From Oleiagrimonas sp. C23AA (GTDB taxonomy: Bacteria; Pseudomonadota; Gammaproteobacteria; Xanthomonadales; Rhodanobacteraceae), in assembly GCF_011759385.1 (NCBI RefSeq), contig NZ_JAARLY010000003.1, positions 434,001 to 498,000 of the forward strand: 64,000 bases of DNA, written 5' to 3'. The translations under genes were made by a program, and so were the position numbers. Within the stretch, counting starts at the first letter, position 1. Each line of letters begins with the position of its first letter. This document shows positions 10,916-20,906 of this stretch, piece by piece. The notes beneath the pieces are model-generated. The model had not been told where the DNA came from and searched no databases. It was given only the letters and a program-made list of their open reading frames with translations.

Positions 10916-12697
10916 TCAGGCGGCAAACTGCAGGCGCGCCAGCTCGGCGTACAGGCCGCCTTCGGCCAGCAGCGTCTCGTGCGTGCCCTGGGCGACAATG
11001 CGTCCGGCATCCATCACCACGATGCGATCGGCGCGTTGCACGGTGGCCAGACGATGGGCAATGACCAGCGTGGTGCGGCCCTTTTCCAGTCGCTCCAGTG
11101 CCTGCTGGATGGCCGCCTCCGATTGCGCGTCCAGCGCCGAGGTGGCCTCGTCCAGCAGCAGCAGCGGCGCATCGCGCAAAATCGCGCGGGCAATCGCAAT
11201 GCGTTGGCGCTGACCGCCGGAAAGACGCACCCCGCGCTCGCCCAGCGGCGAGTCGTAACCTTCGGCCAGTGCGGAAAGAAATTCGTCGGCCTCGGCCGCG
11301 CGAGCCGCTTCGCGCACTTCCGCATCGCTGGCATCTTCGCGGCCAAAGCGAATGTTGTCGGCCGCGCTGCCACCGAAGATCACCGTTTCCTGCGGCACCA
11401 GCGCAATCGCCCCACGCAGTTCCGGCAGCGTCAACGCGCGAAGATCTTCGCCATCCACGCTGATGCGCCCGCTCTCGGGGTCGTAAAAGCGCAGCAGCAG
11501 GTTGAACACGGTGCTCTTGCCGGCACCGGACGGGCCCACCAGAGCTACCGTCTCGCCCGGATTCACATGCAGATGGAAGCCATCCAGTGCTGCCGTATCC
11601 GGTCGTGTCGGGTAGTGGAAGCGCACATCGTCGAAATGGACCTCGCCACGCACCGGACGTGGCAGTGACTTGGGCTGGGCCGGGTCGGCAATCTGCGGCT
11701 GCTCGGCCATCAACTCGTTGATGCGCTCCATGGCGCCGGCCGCGCGCAGCACGCTGCCCCAGACCTCGCTCAAGGTACCCACGGCACTGGCGGCGAAAAT
11801 GGCGTACAGCACGAACTGGCTCAACACGCCAGCGCCCAGCTCACCTTCCAGCACCTGGTGCGCGCCGGCCCACAACACCAGCGTGATGGCGCCAAACACC
11901 AGCGTGATCACCGCCGCGGTCAGCAGCGCGCGCATGCCGATGCGACGCCGTGCGGTGGCCAGCGCGGCGATGATGGCTTCGCCGTAGCGGCGGCTTTCCT
12001 GGCCCTCGCGGGCGTAGGCCTTTACCGCGGTAGCGGCATTAAGGGTTTCGTTGGCCACGGCCGAGGCGTCGGCCAGGCGGTCCTGACTGTGCCGCGAGAG
12101 CCGCTGCACACGCTTGCCAAATACCAATATCGGCAGCAGCACCACCGGAATCACCAGCGCCGCCAGCCCGGCCAAGCTCGGGCTGGTGATCACCATCAAC
12201 ACCGTGGCGCCGACCAGCCGTACCGCGCTGCGCAAGGCCATGGAAATGCCCGAGCCGACCACCGTCTGCACCAGCTCGGTATCGGTGCCCAGGCGCGAAA
12301 TCAGCTCGCCGACGCGGGTTTTTTCGTAAAAACCGACATCCAGTCGGATCAAATGGCTGTAAAGCGCTCGGCGCAGCGAGGCCAGTGCGCGCTCACCCAG
12401 CAGGGTGATACAGAAATAGCGCGCCGCGCTGGTGATCGCCAACACCAGTGCCACCGCGAACAGCGCGGCAAAGGTGCGGTTGATGATGGCAGGATCGGCA
12501 CCGGCAAAGCCGCGATCGATCATGTGTCGCACGGCGACGGGGAGCACCAGCACGGCGCCGGATGAAATGGCCAGGAAGATGATCCATCCCAGCGCCAGCG
12601 CCTTGTGCGGTTTCAGGTACGGCCACAGGCCGCGCAGTGCGCCGATGTGGCGCGAGGAAGGACGTTTGCCACGCTTGGTGGCATCGGAAGAAGGCAT
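10916..12697 (-). CDS. MsbA-like ABC exporter (fused permease and ATPase)
   Basis: Half-transporter of 593 aa that should act as a homodimer in the inner membrane. Residues about 35-315 form a six-helix transmembrane domain with the ABCB-type segment GFYEKTRVGELISRLGTDTE. Residues about 355-590 form the ATPase: Walker A VGPSGAGKSTVFNLLLRFYD, signature RLSGGQRQRIAIARA, Walker B LLLLDEATSALD, switch VIAHRLATVQ. The start at 12697 is chosen because GGGAG lies 7 bp upstream; a longer frame reaches 12742. It follows the LysR gene on the same strand with a 41-bp gap. The substrate, a lipid or a drug, cannot be decided. Confidence 0.9.
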   Translation of the reverse strand: MPSSDATKRGKRPSSRHIGALRGLWPYLKPHKALALGWIIFLAISSGAVLVLPVAVRHMIDRGFAGADPAIINRTFAALFAVALVLAITSAARYFCITLLGERALASLRRALYSHLIRLDVGFYEKTRVGELISRLGTDTELVQTVVGSGISMALRSAVRLVGATVLMVITSPSLAGLAALVIPVVLLPILVFGKRVQRLSRHSQDRLADASAVANETLNAATAVKAYAREGQESRRYGEAIIAALATARRRIGMRALLTAAVITLVFGAITLVLWAGAHQVLEGELGAGVLSQFVLYAIFAASAVGTLSEVWGSVLRAAGAMERINELMAEQPQIADPAQPKSLPRPVRGEVHFDDVRFHYPTRPDTAALDGFHLHVNPGETVALVGPSGAGKSTVFNLLLRFYDPESGRISVDGEDLRALTLPELRGAIALVPQETVIFGGSAADNIRFGREDASDAEVREAARAAEADEFLSALAEGYDSPLGERGVRLSGGQRQRIAIARAILRDAPLLLLDEATSALDAQSEAAIQQALERLEKGRTTLVIAHRLATVQRADRIVVMDAGRIVAQGTHETLLAEGGLYAELARLQFAA

Positions 12698-12738
12698 CGG
12701 AACTCCCTGGGCCGGACTGTCACCGGCGCGTTGACGCC

Positions 12739-13659
12739 TCAAGCGTGGGGTGTCGACGCCGCGCTTTCAATGGCCGGGTGTTCTTTGAGGTAGTCGATAA
12801 AGGCGCGCAAGCCCGCCGATTGCAGGCGTTGGCGCGGGTAATACAGCGCCACGCCGGCAAAGGGTGGGCTCCAGTCCTCAAGGCACGACACAAGTGCGCC
12901 GTCGGCCAACGGCCTGGCGATCGAGCGCTCGATCAGGTAAGCCACGCCGTGCCCGGCCAGCGCCGCATCCATGGCCAGCGATGGGGCGCCCACGCGCAGC
13001 CGGCTGGGTGGGTCCACGCGTATCGTTTGCCCCTGGCGCTCGAATTCCCACGGAAATAGCACTCCGCTGGGCAGGCGCACACGAATGCAGGTGTGCTGGT
13101 GAAGTGCCTGTGGCGTGTCGGGCAACCCGTGTTGCGCCGCGTAACCGGGACTGGCCACCACCGCATAGCGTTCGGGCAGGCCCAGCGGCAGTGCAATCAT
13201 GTCTTGCGCGATGGTGTCGGGGGTGCGCACGCCAGCGTCGAAGCCTTCGGCGACGATATCGACCAGCCGGCCATCGGCCGCCAGTTCCACCTGCATGTCC
13301 GGATAGCGCGCCATGAAGCCGGTTACCCATGGCATCAGGCGCTGCGCGCCACCCTCGGAGGCGTTGATGCGCAGCACGCCCGCCGGTGTGTCGCGATGGC
13401 GGTTCACGCTTTCCACGGCTTCACCCAGTGCGTCCAGGGCCGGCTCGATGCGCAGCAAGAATTGGCGACCGGCCTCGGTCAGCGCGACGCTGCGTGTGGT
13501 GCGGTTGAACAGGCGCACACCCAGTTGGCGCTCCAGTCCGGCGATGGCGTGGCTGAAGGCCGACGGCGATACGCCCAGTTGTTCTGCCGCGGCACGAAAA
13601 CTTTTCGTTACAGCCGCAGTGCGAAAGGCGCGCAGTTCGGAAAGTGTCGGTGTGGCCAT
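12739..13659 (-). CDS. LysR family transcriptional regulator
   Basis: 306 aa. The N-terminal helix-turn-helix is intact (SFRAAAEQLGVSPSAFSHAIAGLE, RLFNRTTRSVALTEAG) and is followed by a periplasmic-binding-like effector domain (RYPDMQVELAADGRLVDIVAEGFDAGVR). It is of the DmlR/CrgA-like group. It is transcribed away from the SDR gene at 13757, the classic layout for a LysR protein controlling its divergent neighbour. The 97-bp gap contains a short dyad at 13669-13683. The downstream ABC exporter gene might also be read through from it. Confidence 0.93.
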   Translation of the reverse strand: MATPTLSELRAFRTAAVTKSFRAAAEQLGVSPSAFSHAIAGLERQLGVRLFNRTTRSVALTEAGRQFLLRIEPALDALGEAVESVNRHRDTPAGVLRINASEGGAQRLMPWVTGFMARYPDMQVELAADGRLVDIVAEGFDAGVRTPDTIAQDMIALPLGLPERYAVVASPGYAAQHGLPDTPQALHQHTCIRVRLPSGVLFPWEFERQGQTIRVDPPSRLRVGAPSLAMDAALAGHGVAYLIERSIARPLADGALVSCLEDWSPPFAGVALYYPRQRLQSAGLRAFIDYLKEHPAIESAASTPHA

Positions 13660-13668
13660 TGTTTTATG

Positions 13669-13683
13669 TGATTCATCAAATCA
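13669..13683. promoter_or_regulatory. Short dyad in the LysR/SDR divergent gap
   Basis: TGATT-CATCA-AATCA, 5-bp arms with a 5-bp centre, 10 bp upstream of the LysR start codon. It fits the interrupted dyads bound by LysR proteins only loosely, since the ends are T-N13-A and not T-N11-A. Given its small size it could be chance. Confidence 0.3.
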
Positions 13684-13756
13684 TGCAATGGGGAATCGAT
13701 TATCCCACCATGAAAGATGGTTAGTCTGCTCGCCACAGACAGCACGAGGGCGACTC

Positions 13757-14602
13757 ATGAAGACCGTATTGATCACCGGATGCTCCTCCGGCTTCGGCCT
13801 GGCGGCGGCCAAACGCTTTGCCGACGCAGGCTGGCGGGTGCTGGCGACCATGCGCCGCGTGGAGGACAGCGCGGCGCTGGCCGCGCTTGCCGGCGTGCAG
13901 CTGGCGCGATTGGATGTTACCGATGTCGCCAGCATCCGCGCGGCCGTGGCGCAGGCGCAGCAGCAGTTGGGCGGCATCGACGTGCTGGTCAACAACGCCG
14001 GCTACGCGTTGCCCGGCGTATTCGAGGGCATCACGCGCGCGCAGATGGCACAGCAGTTCGCCGTCAATCTGTTCGGTGTGATGGACGTGATGCGCGAGGT
14101 ACTGCCGCTGATGCGCAGCCAGTGTCGCGGCTGCATCGTCAACGTCAGTTCGGGCGCGGGGATCTACGGGCTGCCGGGCATGTCCGCCTACAACGCCAGC
14201 AAGTTCGCGCTGGAAGGCTTTTCCGAAGCCATGGCCTACGAACTGCAAAGCGTGGGCATCGCGATGAAAATCGTCGAGCCCGGTGGCGTCACCAGCACAC
14301 GCTTTGCTGCGCACAGCGCCTCGGCAGCCGCGGATGGTCAGCCGCCGGCGGACTACGCGCCTTTCATCGCCGCCAGCCAGGCCTTGTTCGCGCGCATGGC
14401 CCGTGAGCGCAGCGACGGCAATGCCAGCGCCGAGCAGGTCGCCGAGGTGATTTTTCAAGCCGCGACCGATCGCAGCGAGCGCCTGCGCTACATCGCCACC
14501 GACAACATCAAGCCGCTGGCCGCACAGCGGCGCGAGGCGGGCGAGGATGCCTACATGGCGTTCATACGTGCTCAGATGGCGCCGGAACTGCCCGTGTGCT
14601 GA
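13757..14602 (+). CDS. Short-chain dehydrogenase/reductase
   Basis: NAD(P)-dependent classical SDR of 281 aa. Cofactor motif TGCSSGFG, structural NNAG and catalytic Ser...YNASK (GMSAYNASKFALEGFSEAM) are all present. The longer C-terminus and the segment EPGGVTSTRFAAHSA place it with the SDR5/retinol-dehydrogenase-like group that accepts small carbonyl compounds. The ATG at 13757 begins MKTVLITGCSSGFG; the preceding in-frame stretch is intergenic. Its divergence from the LysR gene suggests control by that regulator. The substrate is unknown. Confidence 0.9.
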   Translation: MKTVLITGCSSGFGLAAAKRFADAGWRVLATMRRVEDSAALAALAGVQLARLDVTDVASIRAAVAQAQQQLGGIDVLVNNAGYALPGVFEGITRAQMAQQFAVNLFGVMDVMREVLPLMRSQCRGCIVNVSSGAGIYGLPGMSAYNASKFALEGFSEAMAYELQSVGIAMKIVEPGGVTSTRFAAHSASAAADGQPPADYAPFIAASQALFARMARERSDGNASAEQVAEVIFQAATDRSERLRYIATDNIKPLAAQRREAGEDAYMAFIRAQMAPELPVC

Positions 14603-14611
14603 CGGTGGTCG

Positions 14612-15211
14612 TCAGGGCGCGTCGAGTTCGCGCACGCTGGCCGCACCCCGGGACAGGTCGGCCAGCAGCTGTTCCAGCGCCTCGCGATGGCGCACCGGTA
14701 GCGCCAGCGTGACCTCGACGCCGGCCGCGCCGTAGGTTTCCTGCTCGATGGGCGCATCCCAGTCGGCGATGCGCGCTTTGAGTACATGCAGCTCGGCAAA
14801 GCCGATCTCGAAGCCCAGTCGAACGCGCGGCACCACGATCTGCTTGTCGGCGCGACGCAGGCACTCGGCCGCCGTGCCGCCGTAGGCTCGAATCAGCCCG
14901 CCAGCGCCCAGCTTGATGCCGCCAAACCATCGCGTCACCACCACCATCACGCCATCGAGCTGCTGACCATCGATGGCCGCGAGAATGGGCTTGCCGGCCG
15001 TGCCCGAGGGTTCGCCATCGTCATTGAAGCGATAGTCCTGACCGATACGGTAGGCCCAGCAATCGTGATTGGCCGTGGCGTCACTCACTTCCTGCAACAC
15101 TTCCAGCGCCTGCGCCGGTGTGCTCACCGAGCGGGCATGCACCAGAAAGCGGCTTTTCTTGATCTCTTCGCTGTAGGTGGCAGGCGCGGTGAGCTGGTAC
15201 AGGTCGGTCAT
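14612..15211 (-). CDS. YigZ/IMPACT family protein
   Basis: 199 aa, close to E. coli YigZ (204 aa). The N-terminal IMPACT domain shows EIKKSRFLVHARSV, DYRFNDDGEPSGTAGKPILAAI and VTRWFGGIKLGAGGLIRAYG, all diagnostic. A short C-terminal DUF1949-like domain follows. The biochemical role in bacteria is not settled; eukaryotic IMPACT acts on translation control. The start MTDLYQLTAPATYSEE at 15211 agrees with homologues, while the frame extends uselessly to 15379. It converges on the SDR gene with 9 bp between the stops. Confidence 0.9.
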   Translation of the reverse strand: MTDLYQLTAPATYSEEIKKSRFLVHARSVSTPAQALEVLQEVSDATANHDCWAYRIGQDYRFNDDGEPSGTAGKPILAAIDGQQLDGVMVVVTRWFGGIKLGAGGLIRAYGGTAAECLRRADKQIVVPRVRLGFEIGFAELHVLKARIADWDAPIEQETYGAAGVEVTLALPVRHREALEQLLADLSRGAASVRELDAP

Positions 15212-15449
15212 GGTTCGGTGGTGACGGGCCGGTTGGTTTGGTGGTCGGACGCAGACAAAAGCCGGTCGGCCTTGCCTCAAGCATCGCTGGCCATGATACA
15301 GGTGTGCGCCACAGCACTTGCGCCGTGCCCGATAGGGCGGGGTGGTGATGTGACAGGCCTTGGTGCGGGCGGGATTCATGCGGTCGTGCTTTTAACAGAC
15401 CGCCACGCTGAAACATCCACGGTCACGGTCAGTGCGGATAGCGGTCCCG

Positions 15450-16319
15450 TCAGGTGCCAGACAATTCCTTGCGAATCGCGTCGATATCGCTCGCGCTCAA
15501 GGACGACGCCGGATACTGCATCTTCAGCGCATCCAGCGTCTGCACGATCACCTCGGAGATGATCAGCCGGGCGTTGCGCTTGTCGTCGGCAGGGACCACG
15601 TACCACGGCGCGTGGGCGCTGGATGTGGCCGACAGACAGGCCTCGTAGGCGCGCATGTAGTCGTCCCAGTAGACGCGCTCGGCCATGTCATCGCGGCTGA
15701 ATTTCCAGTTCTTGGACGGGTCATCCAGACGGGCAAGAAAGCGCTGGCGCTGCTCCTCGGGCGACAGGTGCAGGAAAAACTTCACCACCCGCGTGCCATT
15801 GCGGTGCAGGTGCTGCTCATGCTGATTGATGGAAGCGTAGCGATGCTCCCAGAACGCGGCATCCTGCAGTACCTCATGCGGCAGTGCCTCGCCGTGCAGA
15901 ATGTCCGGGTGCACGCGCGCGATCAGCACTTCCTCGTAGTAGGAGCGGTTGAAGATGCCGATGCGCCCGCGCTCGGGCAGGCATTGCGTGGTGCGCCACA
16001 GAAAATCGTGCTCCAGCTCGCGGGCGCTGGGATGCTTGAAGCTGAAAACCTGGCAGCCCTGCGGATTGACGCCGGACATCACGTGCTTGATGGCGCCGTC
16101 CTTGCCGGCCGCATCCATGGCCTGAAAAATCAGCAGCAGGGCGTAGCGGTTGTGCGCGTAGAGCAGGTTCTGCCGATCCGACAGTCGCTGCACATGTTCG
16201 GCCAGATGCGTCTGGTAGTCGGACTTGTGGTCGTAGAGCGCCTCGACCTGCGTCGGCCGTTCGCGCAGCTGCACCGCGTGGTCAGGGGCGACCCGGAAAG
16301 GCGAAACGTCGATGCTCAT
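15450..16319 (-). CDS. Polyphosphate kinase 2 family protein
   Basis: PPK2-type kinase (289 aa) that transfers phosphate between polyphosphate and nucleotides. The P-loop region reads [20 protein letters not shown], followed by the lid and DLxRP-like region [17 protein letters not shown] and [18 protein letters not shown]. This single-domain form resembles PPK2 enzymes that phosphorylate nucleoside mono- or diphosphates; AMP versus ADP preference cannot be read from here. The start [12 protein letters not shown] at 16319 has GGAG about 9 bp upstream and is preferred over the in-frame ATG at 16352. It stands alone between a 240-bp gap and the aldehyde dehydrogenase gene. Confidence 0.9.
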   Translation of the reverse strand: MSIDVSPFRVAPDHAVQLRERPTQVEALYDHKSDYQTHLAEHVQRLSDRQNLLYAHNRYALLLIFQAMDAAGKDGAIKHVMSGVNPQGCQVFSFKHPSARELEHDFLWRTTQCLPERGRIGIFNRSYYEEVLIARVHPDILHGEALPHEVLQDAAFWEHRYASINQHEQHLHRNGTRVVKFFLHLSPEEQRQRFLARLDDPSKNWKFSRDDMAERVYWDDYMRAYEACLSATSSAHAPWYVVPADDKRNARLIISEVIVQTLDALKMQYPASSLSASDIDAIRKELSGT

Positions 16320-16370
16320 GAGCCGTGCTCCAGGAGGCGGGGCATTGAGCATGCCCGCAAACGGCGTGGT

Positions 16371-16407
16371 GGGCGAGGGCGGGCACAGCGTGCGTCGGCC
16401 CTCGCCC
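16371..16407. terminator. GC-rich hairpin downstream of the aldehyde dehydrogenase gene
   Basis: Perfect 10-bp stem, GGGCGAGGGC (16371-16380) with GCCCTCGCCC (16398-16407). The 17-nt loop holds a second small hairpin (GCAC-AGC-GTGC). It begins 12 bp after the stop at 16419. No T run follows on either strand, so intrinsic termination is unproven; mRNA end protection is another option. Confidence 0.5.
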
Positions 16408-16418
16408 GGGTGAAGGGC

Positions 16419-17852
16419 TCAGTCGTCGACGTCGTGGATCACCAGCAGACGCTCTTCGGTCATGTCCTCGATGGCGCGGCGAATGCCTTCGCGACCCAGG
16501 CCGGAGCGTTTGACGCCGCCATAGGGCATGTTGTCGACACGGAAGCTGGGAATGTCGTTGATGATCACGCCGCCCTGTTCCAGGCGGTCCCAGGCGGCCA
16601 TGGTGTGGCCAAGATCGTTGGTGAACACGCCGGCCTGCAAGCCGTATTCGGAATCGTTGACGGTATCGAGCACGGCGTGAAAATCGCTGAACGGGGCCAG
16701 CAGCGCGACCGGGCCGAAGGCTTCCTCGCGGTTGAGCTTGGCATCGGCCGGCACGTCCTCCACCAGCGTGGCCTCCAGCATGTTGCCCTTGCGCTTGCCA
16801 CCGCACAGCACCTTGGCGCCGGCTTCCTTGGCCTCGCTGATCCAGCCGTGCAGGCGCTTGGCCGCATCCTCGTCGATCATCGGGCCGATGAAGGTGTCCT
16901 TGTTCTTCGGATCGCCGGATTTCAGCGCACGGGTTTTCTCGACCAGTTTCTTCTTGAGCGCCGCGTACAGCGTGTCGTGGACGTAGATGCGTTGCACGCC
17001 GATGCAGCTTTGCCCGGATTGGTAGAAGGCGCCGAAGATCAAGCGATCGACCACCGCGTCCAGGCGATCTTTCTGGTCGGCGTCAACCACGCAGGCGGCG
17101 TTGCCACCCAGCTCCAGCACCACCTTCTTGCGCCCGGCCTGCGACTTGAGCTTCCAGCCGATCTGGCCGCCGGTGAACGAAAGCAGTTTCAGGCGCTCGT
17201 CCTCGACCAGCTGCGAGGCCTTGTCGCCGTTGACCGGCAGTACCGAGAAGGCGCCCTTGGGCAGCTTGGTTTCGGCCAGGATTTCACCAATGATCAGCGC
17301 GCCGATGGGGGTTTTCTCGGCCGGTTTCAGCACGAATGGGCAACCGGCGGCAATCGCCGGCGCCACCTTGTGCGCGACCAGGTTGAGCGGGAAATTGAAC
17401 GGTGTAATGAACGACACCGGCCCCAGCGGCACGCGCTTGGAAAAGCCGCGATAGCCGGCGGCGCGTGCGGAGATTTCCAGGTTGATGATCTGCCCGTCGA
17501 TGCGTACCGCTTCCTCGGCGGCCACCTTGAAGGTGTCGATCAGGCGGGTGACTTCGCCCTTGGCATCGTTGATGGGTTTGCCGGCCTCGATGCAAAGCGC
17601 CTTGGCCAGCTCGTCGGCACGCTCCTCGAAGCGTTTTACACAGTGCAGCAGCACCTGCTGGCGCTCGTAGGGTTTCATCGCCGCCATCGGCTTGGCGGCC
17701 TTTTCCGCGGCGGCAATGGCCTTGTCCACAGCCTTGGCATCGGGCACCGCCACTTGCGCGGCGACCTTGCCCGAATACTTGTCCAGCACGGCCAGGTCGG
17801 CATTCGGCGAGGCGGCCTTGTTGGCCAGGTAGTACGGATAACGCTTTTGCAT
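16419..17852 (-). CDS. NAD(P)-dependent aldehyde dehydrogenase
   Basis: 477 aa, full length for the aldehyde dehydrogenase superfamily. The general base Glu247 lies in VVLELGGNAAC and the catalytic Cys283 in YQSGQSCIGVQRIYV. The cofactor segment FITPFNFPLNLVAHKVAPAI is intact. The GGNAA and SGQSC forms and the N-terminus resemble the branch with phosphonoacetaldehyde, lactaldehyde and non-phosphorylating glyceraldehyde-phosphate dehydrogenases. The substrate cannot be fixed. The ATG at 17852 has a textbook AGGAGG; the frame extends to 17903 without support. xseA lies 72 bp upstream on the same strand. Confidence 0.9.
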   Translation of the reverse strand: MQKRYPYYLANKAASPNADLAVLDKYSGKVAAQVAVPDAKAVDKAIAAAEKAAKPMAAMKPYERQQVLLHCVKRFEERADELAKALCIEAGKPINDAKGEVTRLIDTFKVAAEEAVRIDGQIINLEISARAAGYRGFSKRVPLGPVSFITPFNFPLNLVAHKVAPAIAAGCPFVLKPAEKTPIGALIIGEILAETKLPKGAFSVLPVNGDKASQLVEDERLKLLSFTGGQIGWKLKSQAGRKKVVLELGGNAACVVDADQKDRLDAVVDRLIFGAFYQSGQSCIGVQRIYVHDTLYAALKKKLVEKTRALKSGDPKNKDTFIGPMIDEDAAKRLHGWISEAKEAGAKVLCGGKRKGNMLEATLVEDVPADAKLNREEAFGPVALLAPFSDFHAVLDTVNDSEYGLQAGVFTNDLGHTMAAWDRLEQGGVIINDIPSFRVDNMPYGGVKRSGLGREGIRRAIEDMTEERLLVIHDVDD

Positions 17853-17924
17853 CGCGACCTCCTTGAAGCGGGGAGTAAAGAGGGCCGCGGCGGCGCGCTG
17901 CACGCGCAGGTCAGATGCGAAAAA

Positions 17925-19319
17925 TCAGATACGCTTTACCGGCAGTGTGCCGTCGGCCATACGAATATCGAGGCTAGCACCCGGGGCGACGCTCGCCGCT
18001 GAACGTACCAGCTTGCCATTGGCATCGAGCACCATGGCGTAACCGCGCTCCAGGGTAGCCAGCGGGCTGACCGCGTGCAGCGCGCGGGCATCGTATTGCA
18101 GCGTCTCGCGGCGGCGCTTCAGGTCATGACCGATGGCCTGACTCAGGCGATGTTGAAGCTGCGCCAGCGTGCCGCGTGCTTGGCGCAGGGTGGCTTGCGG
18201 GTGACGGGCCTGCAATCGCGCACGGTCATTTTCCAGTCGCGTCTTGCGTGCGGCCAGATCCTGTTGCTGATGTCGCACGAGGCGCTGCTGCAGCGCGGAC
18301 AGGCGTTCGCGTCCATGTGCCAGGCGCGCCTGCGGGCGCAGCGTTTGCAGGCGGGCGCGCAGGTGGTCCAGCCGTTGGCCTTGCGTGTGCAGCGTGCGCT
18401 CCAGACGCGTGACCATGCCGCGTTGCGCCAGTTGCAGCCGGCGGCCAAGTTCGCCTTGCTCGGGCACAAGCAGTTCGGCCGCTGCCGAGGGCGTGGCCGC
18501 GCGCAGGTCGGCGGCAAATTCGGCGATGGAAAAGTCCACCTCGTGGCCGACCGCGCACACCACCGGTATGGCGCTGGCCCGCACTGCACGCGCCACCGAT
18601 TCGTCATTGAAGGCCCACAGGTCCTCCAGCGAGCCACCGCCACGGGTCAGCAGCAGCACGTCGTGATAACCGGCACCGGAGGCACGTTCCAGCATGGCGA
18701 CAATCGCCGGTGGCGCCTCGCGGCCCTGCACCGGCACCGGCAGCACATCGACTTCGGCCAGTGGAAAGCGCCGTGACAGCACCGACAGCACATCGCGGAT
18801 CGCCGCGCCCGTGGCCGAGGTGATCACGCCGATGCATCGCGGCAACGCAGGCAGGGCGCGTTTGTTGGCCGGATCGAACAGTCCCTCGGCCTGCAACTGA
18901 GCCTTGAGGCGATCAAACTCGCGGCGCAACGCGCCTTCGCCCGATTCCTCCAGGTGATCGACAATCAGCTGGTATTCCCCGCGCGGCTCATAAAGACCAA
19001 CCCGAGCACGGGCCAGCACCTGCATGCCATTTTCCGGGCGAAATTTCAGCCAGGTGCTCTTGGGCCGGAACATGGCGCAACGCACCTGCGCGTTGGCATC
19101 CTTCAGCGTGAAATAGATATGCCCGGAGGCCGGCCGCGCCAGGTTGGAGATTTCGCCTTCGATCAGCACCGAGGGCAAATGCATTTCCAGCAGATCGCGC
19201 ACGCGCCGGTTCAGGCTCGACGGCGTGAGCACATCGCGGGCGGGCGGAGAGGGCGGTACTGCAGGCATGCCGGGGCGAACTTGGGGACGGCCGCTCAGGC
19301 TATCACGAGCGTGGTTCAT
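17925..19319 (-). CDS. xseA: Exodeoxyribonuclease VII large subunit
   Basis: Catalytic and DNA-binding subunit of the single-strand-specific exonuclease VII used in mismatch repair and DNA damage processing. It is 464 aa. The N-terminal OB fold is clear ([35 protein letters not shown]), followed by the catalytic core ([64 protein letters not shown]), a long coiled coil (about 285-400) and the C-terminal tail with [10 protein letters not shown]. The start at 19319 overlaps the end of the cardiolipin synthase gene by 17 bp, suggesting coupling. ATG at 19268 is an alternative; neither has a good RBS. Confidence 0.94.
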   Translation of the reverse strand: MNHARDSLSGRPQVRPGMPAVPPSPPARDVLTPSSLNRRVRDLLEMHLPSVLIEGEISNLARPASGHIYFTLKDANAQVRCAMFRPKSTWLKFRPENGMQVLARARVGLYEPRGEYQLIVDHLEESGEGALRREFDRLKAQLQAEGLFDPANKRALPALPRCIGVITSATGAAIRDVLSVLSRRFPLAEVDVLPVPVQGREAPPAIVAMLERASGAGYHDVLLLTRGGGSLEDLWAFNDESVARAVRASAIPVVCAVGHEVDFSIAEFAADLRAATPSAAAELLVPEQGELGRRLQLAQRGMVTRLERTLHTQGQRLDHLRARLQTLRPQARLAHGRERLSALQQRLVRHQQQDLAARKTRLENDRARLQARHPQATLRQARGTLAQLQHRLSQAIGHDLKRRRETLQYDARALHAVSPLATLERGYAMVLDANGKLVRSAASVAPGASLDIRMADGTLPVKRI

Positions 19320-20787
19320 CGGAGGATTCGGAGGGTTCGTCCTCGAAGCCGGGGAGCTCGCCTTCCTGGTGGGCAATGCGGCGCAGTCGCCACCAGCGTG
19401 CGCTCAGGCTCAGCGACAACCACAGGAAAATCACCGCCAGCGGCCAGCCCAGCACCGCCGGCCAGATCAGCGCGAGAATGCCGAGCACGCCCAGGGCCAG
19501 TGCGCCGCCGGCGATCGGGCCGGTTTCGGCGCGGCCCAGCACGCGGCGCCGGGTCAGCGCCGCGCCCACGGTATTGGCCAGGCGCAGCGCGCCGGCCGCA
19601 GCGCGGCTGGAGCTGCCGCCGGGACGGTACGGCCGCGGTCGTGCGCGTTGTTCGGTGCTGTGCACGCGCGTGCCGCGTCGACGTCGGCGCGGTGCCAGCA
19701 CGATCTCGGTGGCGTTTTCCAGGTCGCGCTGATACTGCTCGGTCAGCTGACCGGCGATGTCTTCGTCCTCGATGGCGACATCGATCTCACAGTTGCCCAG
19801 CCAGCTGGCCAGGTTCAGATTGGACGAGCCCACGCGCGCCCACTGGCGATCGGCCACGGCGGTCTTGGCATGCAGCATCGAGCCGTTCCACTCGAACACG
19901 CGCACGCCGGCCTGTAGCAGCGGGCGATAACCGGCGCGCGACATCGCTGCCACCGGCGGAATATCACTGGCGCCAGGCACCAGCAGGCGCACATCCACGC
20001 CATCGCGGGCGGCCGCGGCCAGCGATTGCACGTAGGGTGCGATGCCGACGAAATAGGCGTCGGTCAGCCACAGGGTTTTGCGCGCCATCGAGGCGATCAG
20101 CTGGTCCAGCCGGTACACGCCGGCAGTGCGCGGCTGGGTCGCGATCACGCGCAGCGAGACATCGCCGCTGCTGCTGCACGGCTGCGCGTCGGCGTCGATG
20201 TCCAGCGGCGTGCCCAGCGTCGACCAGGTGTCGGCGAAGGCCGCTTGCAACTCGGCCACCGCCGGGCCGCACAGCGAGAGGCCGGTATCGCGCCACGGCG
20301 GCACGTCGCGCTCGGGTTCGCCCAACCACTTGGCGCTGATGCACACGCCGGAGATAAAGCCCTGCACGCCATCGACCACCAGCAGCTTGCGATGGTCGCG
20401 GCTGACAAAGTCGAGCGGCCGCGCCAGTTGAGGCGCACCGTACACGCGCACTTCGCCGCCGGCATGCAGCAACGGCTGCCAGAACGCGCGCCGTGACTGG
20501 CCCAGGCAGCCCAGCCAGTCCAGCGTCACGCACACCCGCACGCCGGCCGCGGCACGCTCGGCCAGCGCATCGCGGAAGCTGCGACCGATGTCGTCATCGC
20601 GCACGATGTAGTTTTCCAGCAGCACATGGCTGCGCGCACTGCGGATGGCCGCGAGCCAGGCATCGAAATGCGCCTGCGCATCGATCATCAGCTGGACGGC
20701 ATTGCCGCCGATCAACGGTGCGCCGGCGGCACGACTGAAGGCGCGTTCGGCCAGGCGGCGGGAGGGCGAAAGGCTGGGGGCATTCAT
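19303..20787 (-). CDS. Cardiolipin synthase-like phospholipase D family protein
   Basis: 494 aa. Two HKD catalytic motifs are present: HRKLLVVDG (His132) and HAKTAVADR (His306), as required for transphosphatidylation in ClsB-type cardiolipin synthases. Unlike ClsA it lacks N-terminal membrane helices. It has instead an arginine-rich linker (about 375-405) and one or two C-terminal membrane segments (about 430-465), ending in an acidic tail. The start [17 protein letters not shown] at 20787 has no Shine-Dalgarno sequence; a TAAACT hexamer close by could mean a very short leader. The unit continues into xseA. Confidence 0.88.
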   Translation of the reverse strand: MNAPSLSPSRRLAERAFSRAAGAPLIGGNAVQLMIDAQAHFDAWLAAIRSARSHVLLENYIVRDDDIGRSFRDALAERAAAGVRVCVTLDWLGCLGQSRRAFWQPLLHAGGEVRVYGAPQLARPLDFVSRDHRKLLVVDGVQGFISGVCISAKWLGEPERDVPPWRDTGLSLCGPAVAELQAAFADTWSTLGTPLDIDADAQPCSSSGDVSLRVIATQPRTAGVYRLDQLIASMARKTLWLTDAYFVGIAPYVQSLAAAARDGVDVRLLVPGASDIPPVAAMSRAGYRPLLQAGVRVFEWNGSMLHAKTAVADRQWARVGSSNLNLASWLGNCEIDVAIEDEDIAGQLTEQYQRDLENATEIVLAPRRRRRGTRVHSTEQRARPRPYRPGGSSSRAAAGALRLANTVGAALTRRRVLGRAETGPIAGGALALGVLGILALIWPAVLGWPLAVIFLWLSLSLSARWWRLRRIAHQEGELPGFEDEPSESSDEPRS

Positions 20788-20906
20788 GGAGGTAAAGTTT
20801 AGCGCTGCCTTTGTGTATGGCGCGATGACAGGGCGGGCGATGAGGCTGACACGGCCAGGCCGGGTTCTGCCATCATCGGCGGTGTGTTTCGTGTCGCGAC
20901 CTTGCC